A DNA stretch of 64,000 bases from JBBRCE01 sp038205115 (GCA_038205115.1 JBBRCE010000004.1:105227-169226), one strand, 5' to 3'; positions 32,249 to 42,029 are shown, counted from the stretch's first letter. The notes: generated from the sequence alone by a model not told the origin. Program-made: numbers and translations.

Positions 32249-33967
32249 ATGAAGTTCACAACCACGGCACTGTTGGGTGCGGTCCTGATCTTTTCTGCCG
32301 CACATTCGGCATCATGCTTTGGGCTCGACCCCGCAGCGCTGCTCGATGTCAGCCAGGGGCAAATCCCCACCGACACCGGCAGCGGCGATGGTTCGACGAA
32401 GATGTCGATTGCCAAATCGAGCGAGTTGGGCGGCGACGCGCTCGAAGTGCGGTTCGCGGCCGGCGATTCCTTCGGTGATAAATCATCGCGCGAGAAAAAC
32501 TGGACGCCGTTCTCGCATCTTTCGTTTGACGTGTTCAATCCGGCGGCCGAGGACGTGCTGATTGTCTTTAACGTCAATCACATCAAGACCAAAGCGTTTG
32601 CCACCCGGGTTGCGCACGAGATCACGCTAAAACCCGGTAAGAACACGGTTCGAGTCAAACTTGGTGATCTGCTGAATTCCAACGGCTCCAAGCCCGATTT
32701 GGGCGCCGTTGTCCGCTGGTATATCGCGGTCGAAGATGGCAAAAGTCCCACGCTGTTGTTCAGCAGTATCGTGCTCGACAGTGGCGAGGGCCCCAAGCCC
32801 GTCGCGGCTGGCGACAATACGGCCGGCGCGACCGGTTCTGGCCGAAGCGGCGGGCCGCTCAGTTTCAAGGTCACCGGCACAATCGGAAATCAGCCGGTCG
32901 ATCTGACGGTTACTCCCAACTTCGAACTGGGTGGCACGGCAAACGACCGCGCGGTATCGTCGGCCAATGTCGCGGCCGTCGTTGAGACGATGACAGACCC
33001 CGCACGGGCCACGCGACTGAGCGCCGCGAAGATGCCGGCCATTGATGAAGTCATCAGCTTCGATACTCCAAAGGCCGACGCCGTGATGGCGGCGGTGGAA
33101 ATGTTTCCGGCGAACAGTCCCTGGTACTTCGATGTCTCGAAGTTCCCCATACACGCCAACTCCAAGGCGCTGGTAGCCAGCGCCGGCGTGGATAAGGTGT
33201 TTCGTGTTAATTCAGACATGGCCTACGTCATCGTTCCGGGCAATCAGAAGCCCGGGGCTGTAAAAATAACGGAGATTGCCAGTGAATCCGACAAAGGACC
33301 GTTTCCGGTTCCGGCAAGTTTGCCGATTGAAGGCTGGCCGATCGAATTCAAAAACAAGGGCGTTACGCTGGATGCGGTGCAGCGCAATGCACTTAACGAT
33401 CAAGATAGCGACCGACATGCCATTGTGCTCGACCCGGTTAATGGCCTGCTGCATGAATTTTTCAAGATCAAAAAGGTCGGCGCCGGCTGGGAGGCCGAGC
33501 AAGCTTCGACGTTTAATCTCAAATCAAACAAGCTGCGCCCCGATAGCTGGACATCGTCCGACGCCGCCGGTTTGCCGATCTTGCCCGCCGTCGTCCGTTT
33601 TGATGAGTTGAAGCGTGGCGAGATCGACCACGCGCTGCGGGTTACGATTACAAAAAGCCGTAAAGCCTATGTCTACCCGGCCACGCACCAGGCCGGCAGC
33701 ACCGAGGACGCAAACGTCATGCGAATGGGCGAACGTCTGCGACTGCGGGCCAACTTTGACGTCAGCAATTTCTCTGCGGAGGCGCAGACGATCCTTAAAG
33801 CACTGAAGAAGCACGGAATGTTTGTGGCCGACAACGGCATCGATTGGGCCGTTTCCGTTGCTCCCGATACGCGCATACCGAACATGTCTGTTGAATTGCG
33901 CAAGGTCAAAGGCAGCGACTTCGAGGTCGTGGACTTCCCTCGGGGTTTCGTACCACCGAAGAATTAG
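32249..33967 (+). CDS. Secreted protein with a conserved C-terminal beta domain, function unknown
   Basis: This is a 572-aa protein. The ATG at 32249 has GAGG 8 nt upstream and a signal peptide (KFTTTALLGAVLIFSAAHSASC). Residues ~30-180 form a jelly-roll-like region (EVRFAAGDSFGD, HLSFDVFNPAAEDVLIVFN) typical of carbohydrate-binding or discoidin-like domains. The C-terminal ~300 residues contain FPIHANSKALVAS, SDRHAIVLDPVNGLLHEFF, GLPILPAVVRFDELKRGEIDHALR, YVYPATHQAG and MRMGERLRLRANFDVSNF. I recognise this block from secreted bacterial proteins of unknown function, so the domain is real, but no activity is known to me. Its neighbours are secreted cysteine-protease homologues. Confidence 0.85.
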   Translation: MKFTTTALLGAVLIFSAAHSASCFGLDPAALLDVSQGQIPTDTGSGDGSTKMSIAKSSELGGDALEVRFAAGDSFGDKSSREKNWTPFSHLSFDVFNPAAEDVLIVFNVNHIKTKAFATRVAHEITLKPGKNTVRVKLGDLLNSNGSKPDLGAVVRWYIAVEDGKSPTLLFSSIVLDSGEGPKPVAAGDNTAGATGSGRSGGPLSFKVTGTIGNQPVDLTVTPNFELGGTANDRAVSSANVAAVVETMTDPARATRLSAAKMPAIDEVISFDTPKADAVMAAVEMFPANSPWYFDVSKFPIHANSKALVASAGVDKVFRVNSDMAYVIVPGNQKPGAVKITEIASESDKGPFPVPASLPIEGWPIEFKNKGVTLDAVQRNALNDQDSDRHAIVLDPVNGLLHEFFKIKKVGAGWEAEQASTFNLKSNKLRPDSWTSSDAAGLPILPAVVRFDELKRGEIDHALRVTITKSRKAYVYPATHQAGSTEDANVMRMGERLRLRANFDVSNFSAEAQTILKALKKHGMFVADNGIDWAVSVAPDTRIPNMSVELRKVKGSDFEVVDFPRGFVPPKN

Positions 33968-34221
33968 GCGAATTGTCGCGAAGGCTTTCGTGGATGCCGC
34001 TGGCATGCTAGTGGCGAAGTCGATTCACGGGATACTCCCGCTCCGCTGACTGACTTTTGTCCGGCGGTCGCACGGTTCGCGTTAGATGATTGCGCGGTCG
34101 CCACGAATTAACGACACTGGCCAGCGGCAGACTTGAATCGGAGTGCTTGTCAGCGTCGCCAATTCGGCTGCAGCGGAATCGCCAAGTCAATTTCCTACCT
34201 ACGAATCGCTACGTGTGGCTT

Positions 34222-37200
34222 ATGTTCGAACTGATCTCGATCCGGCGTTTGTTCTTGGCATTGCTCGCGCTGCTGATCACCGCCACCGCGACCCGCAACA
34301 CCGCTCGGGCCGACTCGGCGGACGATTTCAACGCCGCGATTGCGAGTGCGGTGGCCGCTGCTGAACGCGGCGATCACGCCACCGCGGCTCGGAACTACAG
34401 CAGCGCCATGGCGCTCACGCCAGAATTGTTTGGCGCTAACAGTAAAAACATGGCCACGATCATGAGCAATCTGGCGAATGAATATCTGGCCCTCGGTCAA
34501 TATCCGCAAGCCGAAAATCTGCAACTTCGCAGCCTGGAAATTCGCAAAACGGTGTTTGGTGCCAAGTCGTTGGATGTGGCGGCCAGTTTGAACAATCTGG
34601 GACTTGTCCTTAAAGAGCAGGCCAAGTTCAAGCAGGCTGAAGCGGCTTATCTCAATAGCGTGGAAATCCGCAAGACCGCATTGAAAAACAATGACGTTCT
34701 ATTTAGCGAGAGTTACACCAATCTGGCGCTGCTCTATATGGCGCAGGCCAGATACGAACGCGCGGAAACCTATTTTCTCGACAGCAAAAAAATCGATGAA
34801 GCCGCCTATGGTCGGGATCATCCCGAGGTGGCCACGGATTTAGCCGCACTGGCCGAGCTTTACCGGCTCACCGGCCGTTTTTCGCTGGCCCAAGAGAATT
34901 TGCAGCGCAGCATAAACATTCGCAAAGAAAAACTCGCTCCCAACCATCCGCTGACACGTGAAACTCAGAATAGTTTGGCGATCGTCTACCAGAACATCGG
35001 CAAATTCGATCAGGCAGAATCGCTATACCTCGGCAACCTCGATCTCGATCGCCGCCAATTCGGCAATCAGAATTTGACTGTCGCGACCGACTTGCTCAAC
35101 CTGGCGATCCTCGACAAGCTGCTGGGCCAGTACGAAAAATCCGAAAAGTGCAACTTGGAATGCCTGACGATACGCGAGGCTAAATTGGGATTGAGTCATC
35201 CCGCGGTGGCGGATGTATTGAACAATTTGGCCGATTTGTATTGCCAAACGAAACGCTACGATAAGGCCGAGCCACTCTACCAGCGTGGCCTAAAAATCGT
35301 CGAAGACAAGTTCGGAGCCAGTCATCCTGACGTTGCCCGAATTTTACACAACCAGGCCACACTCTATTTCTACATGGAGCAGTATGATCGTGTTGAATCA
35401 CTGCTCCAGCGAAGTCTCAAAATCTACGCAGACACGTTGAGGCCCGATCATCAGTCCGTGCTGCTCACTCAGAATGAGTTGGGCGATCTGTACAGGGTGA
35501 TGGGCAAATATGACCAGGCCGAAATGCTCTGCAGGCACGTCCTGGAGCTTCGTAAATCCACGCTCGGTTCCAACCATATCGACGTCGAAGAAAGCTTGAG
35601 TAGTCTGGCAAATATCCACGCGGAACTCAATCAAATCGCGGCCGCCACGGACGAATTCGATCAGGCGCGCCGCTTGCAACGTCGGCATGCCGCGGACGTC
35701 TTACCGATGTTGAGCGAATCTCAGCAAATGAAATTTCTAGAAAACATCGATCGAGAATCGCTGCACGCTGCACTTTCCTTTGCCTGGCAGCATCAGAGTG
35801 AGAGCAAGTTGGCGGAACGGTCTGCCGGCTGGCTGGCCAACGGCAAAGTTCTGGCGCAAGAAACCCTGGCGCAACGAGCCGCCTTGGGACGGGACACCCA
35901 AGACGTCAATTTAAAAGCGTTGGTGGCAGAACTGAACGATACGCGGACTCAGTGGGCACAATTGACCAACGCGGCCGATTCCGCCGAAAAGAGCACGCGG
36001 ATTGTGCAGCTCATCCAGCGCGAACATGAACTGGCCAAACAACTCAGCCACGCCGGTGGCGCAAAAACGCTCGTCGCATGGGTCGAATTCGAATCCATTC
36101 GCCAGCAAATTCCTCGCGATGCCATGCTGGTGGATATCGTGCGATTGGAAGCTCACGATTTCAAAGCCAAAGCCAAAGCGCAAAAAACATTATCGCCCCG
36201 ATACGTCGCCTGGCTGACGCCGGCCGAAAATCAGGGCGACGTGCGTTTGATTGACTTGGGCGACGCAGCCGACATTGATGCCGTGGTGCAAAAACTGCGA
36301 CAACAGCTCCGGCTCTACCAATCCAACGACAAGACGTCCAACCCATTGTTAGCTTTGGGCGAAGGGGACGCTGAGAAGCAACTGCAAACGTCGCTCGCCG
36401 CGGTTGGCAAACTGGTACTCGATCCGCTGGCCGAAAGTCTCAAAGACAAGACCGAAATCATTCTTAGCCCCGATGCCGCGTTGTGGCTGGTGCCGTGGTG
36501 CGCGCTACCCTTGCCGGGCGAGCCACAGCGTTACGCCGTGGAAAAATGGAAATTCCGATTCGTGACATCGGCCCGCGAACTGGCTGCAAAATTCCCGCAA
36601 ACATCCAACAACGGGCCACGCATTTTTTCGAATCCGAACTACGATCTGGCCGCGAGCGATCTGCCGAAAGCACTCGCCAGCGTGTTCGGCAACGTAATCA
36701 TGAACGGTGCCACCAGGGCAACGGACGCGCCGCTTCTGGCTTCCGCCGACGTTCGCAGCGCAGGGCTAGGCCGTGTCGCACGGTTGCCGGGCACGGCTGC
36801 CGAAGCCGCTGCCGTAACGCCAAGTCTGAAGACATTGACCGGCAACGAGCCAAAAAACTACGCCGAAAACGCGGCGCTGGAAGGCGTCTTTAAACATCTT
36901 AAAGCGCCGCGCATTCTGCTGGTCAGTACGCATGGATACTTCATGCCCGATCAGACGTCGCGCGATCAGCAAACGCTGGCTTTTGACGCGAGCAGCCCGC
37001 ATGACGACCAACATCCGTTGATTGACACAACGGGCGCTGCGCTGGAAAACCCTTTGGTTCGCTGCGGACTGTTATTTGCCGGCTGCAACAACCGCGACAA
37101 CATACCGGTTGAAGCGCATTTGGACGACGGAATTCTTACCGGCCTGGAAATTGTTGGCACCGATCTCCGCGGCACCGAATTGGTGGTCTTGTCTGCTTGC

Positions 37201-37485
37201 GAAACCAGCTTAGGGCAAGTGAACAACGGCGAGGGTGTGGCCGGTCTGCGACAAGCCTTTCAATTGGCCGGCGCGCAGTCGGTGGTCGCCACATTGTGGC
37301 AAATCCCCGACCAGGCCACGGCACAGCTCATGAATGATTTTTTCGCGAACCTAGCCGCAGGGCAGGCCAAGTCCGAGGCACTTCGCAACGCGCAACTCGC
37401 AAGAATCAAATCGCGCCGCGAGAAGTTCGGCGCCGCTCACCCGCTGTTTTGGGCTGCCTTTACTTTAACGGGCCAGTCGACGTGA
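34222..37485 (+). CDS. Secreted TPR-CHAT protein (caspase-like cysteine protease homologue)
   Basis: This is a 1087-aa protein. The ATG at 34222 precedes a hydrophobic export signal (RRLFLALLALLITATATRNTARA). Residues ~40-500 carry about eleven 42-residue kinesin-light-chain-type TPRs (ASLNNLGLVLKEQAKFKQAEA, VLNNLADLYCQTKRYDKAEPL). A helical linker follows. The C-terminal ~300 residues are a CHAT domain with the catalytic dyad in place: His904 in LVSTHGYF and Cys993 in VLSACETSLG, followed by GEGVAGLRQAFQLAGAQSVV and HPLFWAAFTLTG. CHAT enzymes belong to the caspase/gingipain clan. The signal sequence places this one outside the cytoplasm, unlike the CRISPR-linked TPR-CHAT. It may process envelope proteins. 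A preferred partner is unknown. Confidence 0.9.
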   Translation: MFELISIRRLFLALLALLITATATRNTARADSADDFNAAIASAVAAAERGDHATAARNYSSAMALTPELFGANSKNMATIMSNLANEYLALGQYPQAENLQLRSLEIRKTVFGAKSLDVAASLNNLGLVLKEQAKFKQAEAAYLNSVEIRKTALKNNDVLFSESYTNLALLYMAQARYERAETYFLDSKKIDEAAYGRDHPEVATDLAALAELYRLTGRFSLAQENLQRSINIRKEKLAPNHPLTRETQNSLAIVYQNIGKFDQAESLYLGNLDLDRRQFGNQNLTVATDLLNLAILDKLLGQYEKSEKCNLECLTIREAKLGLSHPAVADVLNNLADLYCQTKRYDKAEPLYQRGLKIVEDKFGASHPDVARILHNQATLYFYMEQYDRVESLLQRSLKIYADTLRPDHQSVLLTQNELGDLYRVMGKYDQAEMLCRHVLELRKSTLGSNHIDVEESLSSLANIHAELNQIAAATDEFDQARRLQRRHAADVLPMLSESQQMKFLENIDRESLHAALSFAWQHQSESKLAERSAGWLANGKVLAQETLAQRAALGRDTQDVNLKALVAELNDTRTQWAQLTNAADSAEKSTRIVQLIQREHELAKQLSHAGGAKTLVAWVEFESIRQQIPRDAMLVDIVRLEAHDFKAKAKAQKTLSPRYVAWLTPAENQGDVRLIDLGDAADIDAVVQKLRQQLRLYQSNDKTSNPLLALGEGDAEKQLQTSLAAVGKLVLDPLAESLKDKTEIILSPDAALWLVPWCALPLPGEPQRYAVEKWKFRFVTSARELAAKFPQTSNNGPRIFSNPNYDLAASDLPKALASVFGNVIMNGATRATDAPLLASADVRSAGLGRVARLPGTAAEAAAVTPSLKTLTGNEPKNYAENAALEGVFKHLKAPRILLVSTHGYFMPDQTSRDQQTLAFDASSPHDDQHPLIDTTGAALENPLVRCGLLFAGCNNRDNIPVEAHLDDGILTGLEIVGTDLRGTELVVLSACETSLGQVNNGEGVAGLRQAFQLAGAQSVVATLWQIPDQATAQLMNDFFANLAAGQAKSEALRNAQLARIKSRREKFGAAHPLFWAAFTLTGQST

Positions 37486-37587
37486 TCCACGCAGCGTGTG
37501 GGCGTTCGTTGCATTGATTAAAACGTTGCGGCACGACCTCAGATCACTGATTCCAGTCCGTTATTTAACATGTCATCAAGCATCGCG

Positions 37588-37620
37588 GCCGCAGGCACAA
37601 CAGCGCAGCGAAACTGCGGC
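37588..37620. terminator. Weak hairpin between convergent CHAT and calpain genes
   Basis: GCCGCAG (37588-37594) pairs with CTGCGGC (37614-37620) across 19 nt in the 187-bp gap. No T-tract follows on either strand, so the terminator role is tentative. Nothing else was recognised in the gap. Confidence 0.25.
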
Positions 37621-37672
37621 AAATTGTGCCAATCGATCGGCTTTTCTCGGGCTTTAGATACGACATCACCAA

Positions 37673-40600
37673 CTATGCGATGCCCTCGCCAAGCGGAACG
37701 ACAAAGTCGCTGGCAGTGAGCAACACATCAACGCCGTAGGCCGTTTGGGATGGATTCGCGTCAGCTTTTGCGGTTTGGATGCCGCGAGTTTGTTCGGCCA
37801 TTTGTTCGGCCAGCGCGTTGAGCACGCGCACTTCCGGCGCATACGCGGCACGAGTGGCGGAGCTCGAAGAACCGGAGCCAGCGGTCGGCGGCTGGTTCGC
37901 TACGAGCGGAGTCGCCAAGGCTGCCGGCGCCATGTTTCCCTCGCCAATTGCAGCCCAGAGTGCGGCGCGATCGCCTGCACTTAAGGCGGCACGCGCCAAA
38001 CCGGACGATGTTGGTGTGGTGCCGCTGACATCGGCCACGACAAATGCGGAGCAAGAACTTTGCAACTGATTCCAACTCAGTTGACCAGGTTGCGAGAAGC
38101 CCCACGGATTGAACAACGTGAAGGTGTCGGTACTGGCGTTGTAAGCGAGCACGGCATAGGCGTGCGAACCATACAAGCCAAACCCGCCGTTGCCGTTGGT
38201 GCCAATCGTGACAGCTTTGCCGGCGGCCAGCGCCGCGACCATTGTGGATTTGCTATCGGCCGTGACGCCGTAATCGGCCGAACTATGGCCCAGCACTTGA
38301 TAGTCAACCGCGCCCATCCAGCCGCCTTCAATTGCAGCGAATGAGTTCTGACCGTTGCGGCCTTCCTTGCCCGTCGCATTCCACTCCGCGTAGGCTTTTT
38401 CGGCCAGCACAATCCACAGCGTATTCGAGGCGTTACTGATGCTCTTGCCGTAATTCGAATAGGCGAACTGCCCGTTGGCATATGCGGCCACAGAGCGATC
38501 AACCGTCACGTAATCGGCCACGCCGGCCGCGGCAAAAAACCGAACGGTAAAGCTGCCGTCGCCATTGTCGACAAACATATTGCGAATGGCGTTGGCATCG
38601 CGATCGGCGATGGTTCCTAAGGCGGAGATGAAGTAGCAATCGCCCAACTGGCCCTGAAATTCGTCCATGTGCGTCGGATTACCATTGAACAGCGATCCGG
38701 CCGCCGCTTGATAGGTAACTCCGTTGCCAGTGAGTGTGGGATGATCTGCGCCGAGAAACCATTTGCCAACCAAGTTGTTGAGTTGCGCGGCCGACGACCC
38801 GGCCGCAAGATTGCCCAGTGTTTGCCCCTGAAATTGAGCGTTTGCCGGGTTGCTGTTGACGACATCGCCGGCCAATACTTGTACGTAGCCAGCCATGCTA
38901 TATTGTGCCGCGTGCGAAACTAGCCAACGTAAATCGGTGAGTTCGCCGGCATCGACCGCGCCGTCGTTGCCGACGCTTCGCAAAATTTGCATCACATCCG
39001 CGCGGCTTAAAGAGCCATCGGCATCAAGGCTTTGCACCAGTGCGGCCAGCGCCGTATTTTGAATTCCGCCGCTTGGCGCGGGCGCCGGCGCCGGTGCTGA
39101 GAAGTTAATATGCGCAGTGCCGGTAAGCGTGCCGCTGCGGACGGTAATCGTGGCATCGCCAGCGGCGTTTGGCGCGGTGAACAAGCCGCTTGAAGAAATT
39201 GTGCCGTGGTTGGCGGTCCACGTGTAGGTCGATTGCCCCGACATCGCGGTGCCAAACTGATCCAGCAGTTGTGCGGCAAACTGCTTGGTGGCACCGGTGG
39301 CGACACTGGTCGACCCCGGCGAAACCGTGATGCCGGTAACCGTTTGCTTGACGGTCATGCTCAGCAAATACGTAACGCCATTGGCCATGCGTGCTTGGAA
39401 TGTGTAGCTTCCGGCGGCGAAAAACGTGGCCGTGGTACCGCGTCCACTGGACAAGATCGCCGGATTTGTCGCACCGCCAGGCACACTGGCCGCCGTCCAC
39501 GTAACACCAGCGGCGGACGTCATGGCTTTACCAAACTGGTCGAGCATCGCGCCCGGCGTGAGTAGCACGCTGTTTCCGGTGACGGTCACGGGGCTCAGTG
39601 CCGCCGCCAGTTTCGTGGGATTTTGTACGACGTTAACGGAAAACGATTGCGAGATCACATGCCCTTGAGCATCCGTGAGCGAAGCTTTGATAACATAAGC
39701 TCCCGCGCCTTTGAACGTGACGGTTGTCAGCCCGCCGCTAGAGGAGAATGTCGGTGCGTTGACGCCATTCGGGCTGGAAACAACGGTCCAATTGAGCCGC
39801 GTATCGACCGCCAGCAAATTGTGAAATTGATCCTGAATTTGGTCGACGTTAAATTGCGCCGTCGTGCCGCGAACTTCCAGGCCGCCGACCGGCGAAATGC
39901 TGATCGACGAAGGTTGCGCCGCAACCGAGATTGAGAACGTCGCCGCGGGACCGTCGCCGCCGCGGGCCGTGAATGCAAATGTGCCGGCCTTGTTGAATTT
40001 GATTGTCGCCGAACCGCCATTCGCGGAAATCGTCGGTGCGTCCGCCTGATTGGCCGTCGTCGACCAAGTGAAGCTAGCTCCGTTGATCAACGCCCCAAAC
40101 TGATCGTAACCGAGTGCCCGTACGGTTTGGACCGAACCCTTGGCGACCAGCGTGGAACCGGCTTTTATGGCGACGTTGTCGCCGCTGACCAGCGAAATGC
40201 TGGTCAGCACCTGCGCCACGGTGATTTGTTTGCTGGTGGTGACCGACAACCCACCCGCATCGACAATGCGTAGGCTGATCGTGTACACGCCTGCTTTTGT
40301 AAACGTTACGGACGCATTCTTTGAGGCGTTGCGGCCGTTTTCGCTAAACGAAGCGCCGCCGCCACTGGGTGCGGAGACGACCGACCAATTGTATGACAAA
40401 CCGCTCTCGCCGCGATCGTCACTGCCGAGCGCGGAAACCGTCGTCGTTTTGCCGGTGATTGCGCCGCTGGCGCCAACGGTGATGGCATTGGCCACGATGG
40501 GCGCCGCGTTAGATTGCACCACGCTTTTCAGCACGACGCCCGACCCGCTGCCGAGCAACGTCTGCAAGTTGTTGAACAACCCATTGACGGTACACAGCAT

Positions 40601-40687
40601 TCTCGCTTCGAGTTGCTCGCTGCCCAGCGACCGTGGCGTGCGATTGGATTTTTGTTTGGACCGATCGCGGCGCGAGCGTGCAGACAT
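37673..40687 (-). CDS. Secreted calpain-like (C2 family) protease with Ig-like repeats and EF-hand loops
   Basis: This is a 1004-aa protein. The N-terminus (ARSRRDRSKQKS, then LGSEQLEARMLC) is the basic-plus-LExRML leader of large planctomycete surface proteins. Residues ~50-520 hold about five Ig-like/BIG2-type domains (SISPVGGLEVRGTTAQFNV, GITVSPGSTSVATGATKQFAA). Two EF-hand-like calcium loops follow near 554-586 (DADGSLSRADV and NDGAVDAGEL). The C-terminal domain has the calpain triad: Cys684 in QLGDCYFISAL, His842 in YGSHAYAVL and Asn860 in LFNPWGF. Calpains are Ca-dependent cysteine proteases, and here calcium control may come from the EF-hands. The ATG at 40687 is chosen; a GTG 15 codons upstream is possible. 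Confidence 0.9.
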   Translation of the reverse strand: MSARSRRDRSKQKSNRTPRSLGSEQLEARMLCTVNGLFNNLQTLLGSGSGVVLKSVVQSNAAPIVANAITVGASGAITGKTTTVSALGSDDRGESGLSYNWSVVSAPSGGGASFSENGRNASKNASVTFTKAGVYTISLRIVDAGGLSVTTSKQITVAQVLTSISLVSGDNVAIKAGSTLVAKGSVQTVRALGYDQFGALINGASFTWSTTANQADAPTISANGGSATIKFNKAGTFAFTARGGDGPAATFSISVAAQPSSISISPVGGLEVRGTTAQFNVDQIQDQFHNLLAVDTRLNWTVVSSPNGVNAPTFSSSGGLTTVTFKGAGAYVIKASLTDAQGHVISQSFSVNVVQNPTKLAAALSPVTVTGNSVLLTPGAMLDQFGKAMTSAAGVTWTAASVPGGATNPAILSSGRGTTATFFAAGSYTFQARMANGVTYLLSMTVKQTVTGITVSPGSTSVATGATKQFAAQLLDQFGTAMSGQSTYTWTANHGTISSSGLFTAPNAAGDATITVRSGTLTGTAHINFSAPAPAPAPSGGIQNTALAALVQSLDADGSLSRADVMQILRSVGNDGAVDAGELTDLRWLVSHAAQYSMAGYVQVLAGDVVNSNPANAQFQGQTLGNLAAGSSAAQLNNLVGKWFLGADHPTLTGNGVTYQAAAGSLFNGNPTHMDEFQGQLGDCYFISALGTIADRDANAIRNMFVDNGDGSFTVRFFAAAGVADYVTVDRSVAAYANGQFAYSNYGKSISNASNTLWIVLAEKAYAEWNATGKEGRNGQNSFAAIEGGWMGAVDYQVLGHSSADYGVTADSKSTMVAALAAGKAVTIGTNGNGGFGLYGSHAYAVLAYNASTDTFTLFNPWGFSQPGQLSWNQLQSSCSAFVVADVSGTTPTSSGLARAALSAGDRAALWAAIGEGNMAPAALATPLVANQPPTAGSGSSSSATRAAYAPEVRVLNALAEQMAEQTRGIQTAKADANPSQTAYGVDVLLTASDFVVPLGEGIA

Positions 40688-41047
40688 GTCGGAGTTCCAA
40701 CGTGACGAATGATTTGACGAGAATCGTTCCACCTCACGCGACGAGGCGGTTGGCGGCGCGTCGAGCTGCAGATGAGATGGTTGAACCCTGCGGAGTGAGC
40801 CGCCGGTCGAGCTAACGCGTCGCCAACGGAACCCTAGTTCGGTTTTGTCCGCGAGGCAAATTCTTGAGCCTTAATCGGCCAGAATCAGCGAAGTGCGGGC
40901 GGCGAACGCTGCCGAGCGACCGAAAAACCAGCACAATCCGCCTAGCCCACGCCCGGCAAGATCATCCAAGTCACTCCAGAATTCGCGCGGCCGGCGGAAG
41001 TAGCCGGCCTCGCGAGTCGAGCAATCAAATCGGGCAACGCCGGAAGG
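40688..41047. other. 360-bp gap without a recognised gene
   Basis: No convincing coding frame, RNA or strong promoter was seen upstream of the calpain-like gene. The only structured element is the GGCCGGC/GCCGGCC hairpin listed separately. Confidence 0.5.
40989..41009 (-). terminator. GGCCGGC hairpin downstream of the 229-aa secreted protein gene
   Basis: GGCCGGC (40989-40995) and GCCGGCC (41003-41009) form a perfect 7-bp stem with a 7-nt loop, ~40 bp past the stop of the minus-strand gene. It lacks a T-tract, so it could be a weak terminator or an mRNA 3'-end stabiliser. Confidence 0.3.
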
Positions 41048-41737
41048 TCACGGCTTGGCTTCCGCCTTTGCTTCGCTTTTTGCCTCGCTCACGTCAATGA
41101 CATTGACCTGAATAAACTGTCCGTTGAAAGGCTTGGGGGCAGGCTCGACATCTGGCACAACCAACTTTTTAAAGTTGGAAATCATCTTGCCGTTTTGTCC
41201 ATTGCCGTAAAACGTAACCGTCGCGCCGCCATCGATTTCAACCGTCTGCGTGTAATCAATGCTGAAAATCTTGTGGCCCGTGGCATCCTGGCGATTTAAG
41301 AAATAATGCGACTCGGGCGACGAGATCGCCAGTTTGTAGATATTGTACGTTTTGTCATCGCCTTCGCCGCCGATGTAAAAATACTCGCCGACCTGCTTGC
41401 CGCCCTTATATTTCATCGGTTCAACCACACCGCGAAAGCGCAACTTCACCTGATAGCGTTTGCCTGGCTGGCCACCAAACTTCTTTTCGATCGTGAAATT
41501 GTCGGTCTTGGCTGGGTCGCCCGTCACAAGAGCGGAATCGCAGTTTTCGCCCTCTTTGGGATTGTCGGGCATTGCGTTTTTACAAGGGAACGAAAAACGC
41601 ACGCCGTCGATCGCAGCGCCGGGTTGATCGGCCGCAGACGATTTTTTAACTTGATCGTCGCCGTTAGCTGCAACGAGCGTTAGCAAACCGCACAAGAAAA
41701 TGCCACCCGACACCAGGAAACTCGTTCGGCGGACCAT
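41048..41737 (-). CDS. Secreted protein of unknown function
   Basis: This is a 229-aa protein. The ATG at 41737 has GAGG 8 nt upstream; an alternative ATG lies seven codons earlier. A signal peptide (RRTSFLVSGGIFLCGLLTLVAANG) is followed by a beta-rich domain (FTIEKKFGGQPGKRYQVKLRFRG, GEYFYIGGEGDDKTYNIYKLAI, SIDYTQTVEIDGGATVTFYG) and a short Lys/Glu/Ala tail. Two Cys (FPCKNAM and ENCDSAL) could form a disulfide. The layout suggests a small secreted jelly-roll or ligand-binding protein. The family was not recognised. A TATAAT-containing promoter lies ~90 bp upstream. Confidence 0.8.
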   Translation of the reverse strand: MVRRTSFLVSGGIFLCGLLTLVAANGDDQVKKSSAADQPGAAIDGVRFSFPCKNAMPDNPKEGENCDSALVTGDPAKTDNFTIEKKFGGQPGKRYQVKLRFRGVVEPMKYKGGKQVGEYFYIGGEGDDKTYNIYKLAISSPESHYFLNRQDATGHKIFSIDYTQTVEIDGGATVTFYGNGQNGKMISNFKKLVVPDVEPAPKPFNGQFIQVNVIDVSEAKSEAKAEAKP

Positions 41738-41827
41738 ATAGGAACCTCGCATGGACATCGACCATCAATCAAGACGACTTTCCGCAGCGAATGGAATTGC
41801 CATTGCGCGGCCGCGGATACGAACGAA

Positions 41828-41855
41828 ATTATAGTCTGCCGCTGGTATTCGCCAG
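41828..41855 (-). promoter_or_regulatory. Promoter candidate with perfect TATAAT
   Basis: On the minus strand, TATAAT (41833-41828) is preceded at 16 bp by CTGGCG (a poor -35). The predicted leader before the 229-aa secreted protein is ~85 nt. Confidence 0.4.
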
Positions 41856-42029
41856 CTAGCCCCAATATGGATTTTTTGGACCAGCAGCAATGCAGTCGTT
41901 CGCGTCTCAGCAGTGACTGAATGACGCGATTTTTTCCCGCGGGCGCGCAGTCGGCTGCTCTTGACCGTTTTGCCCGAACGCAGTATTTTTCCCACCCGAC
42001 GGAAGACTCATCGCGTTTGGAGGGCGGTT

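Noticed and set aside
34222..37485. TPR-CHAT as part of a CRISPR type III-E (Craspase-like) system
   Set aside because: No gRAMP/Cas7-11, no CRISPR array and no other cas gene in the window, and the protein carries an export signal.
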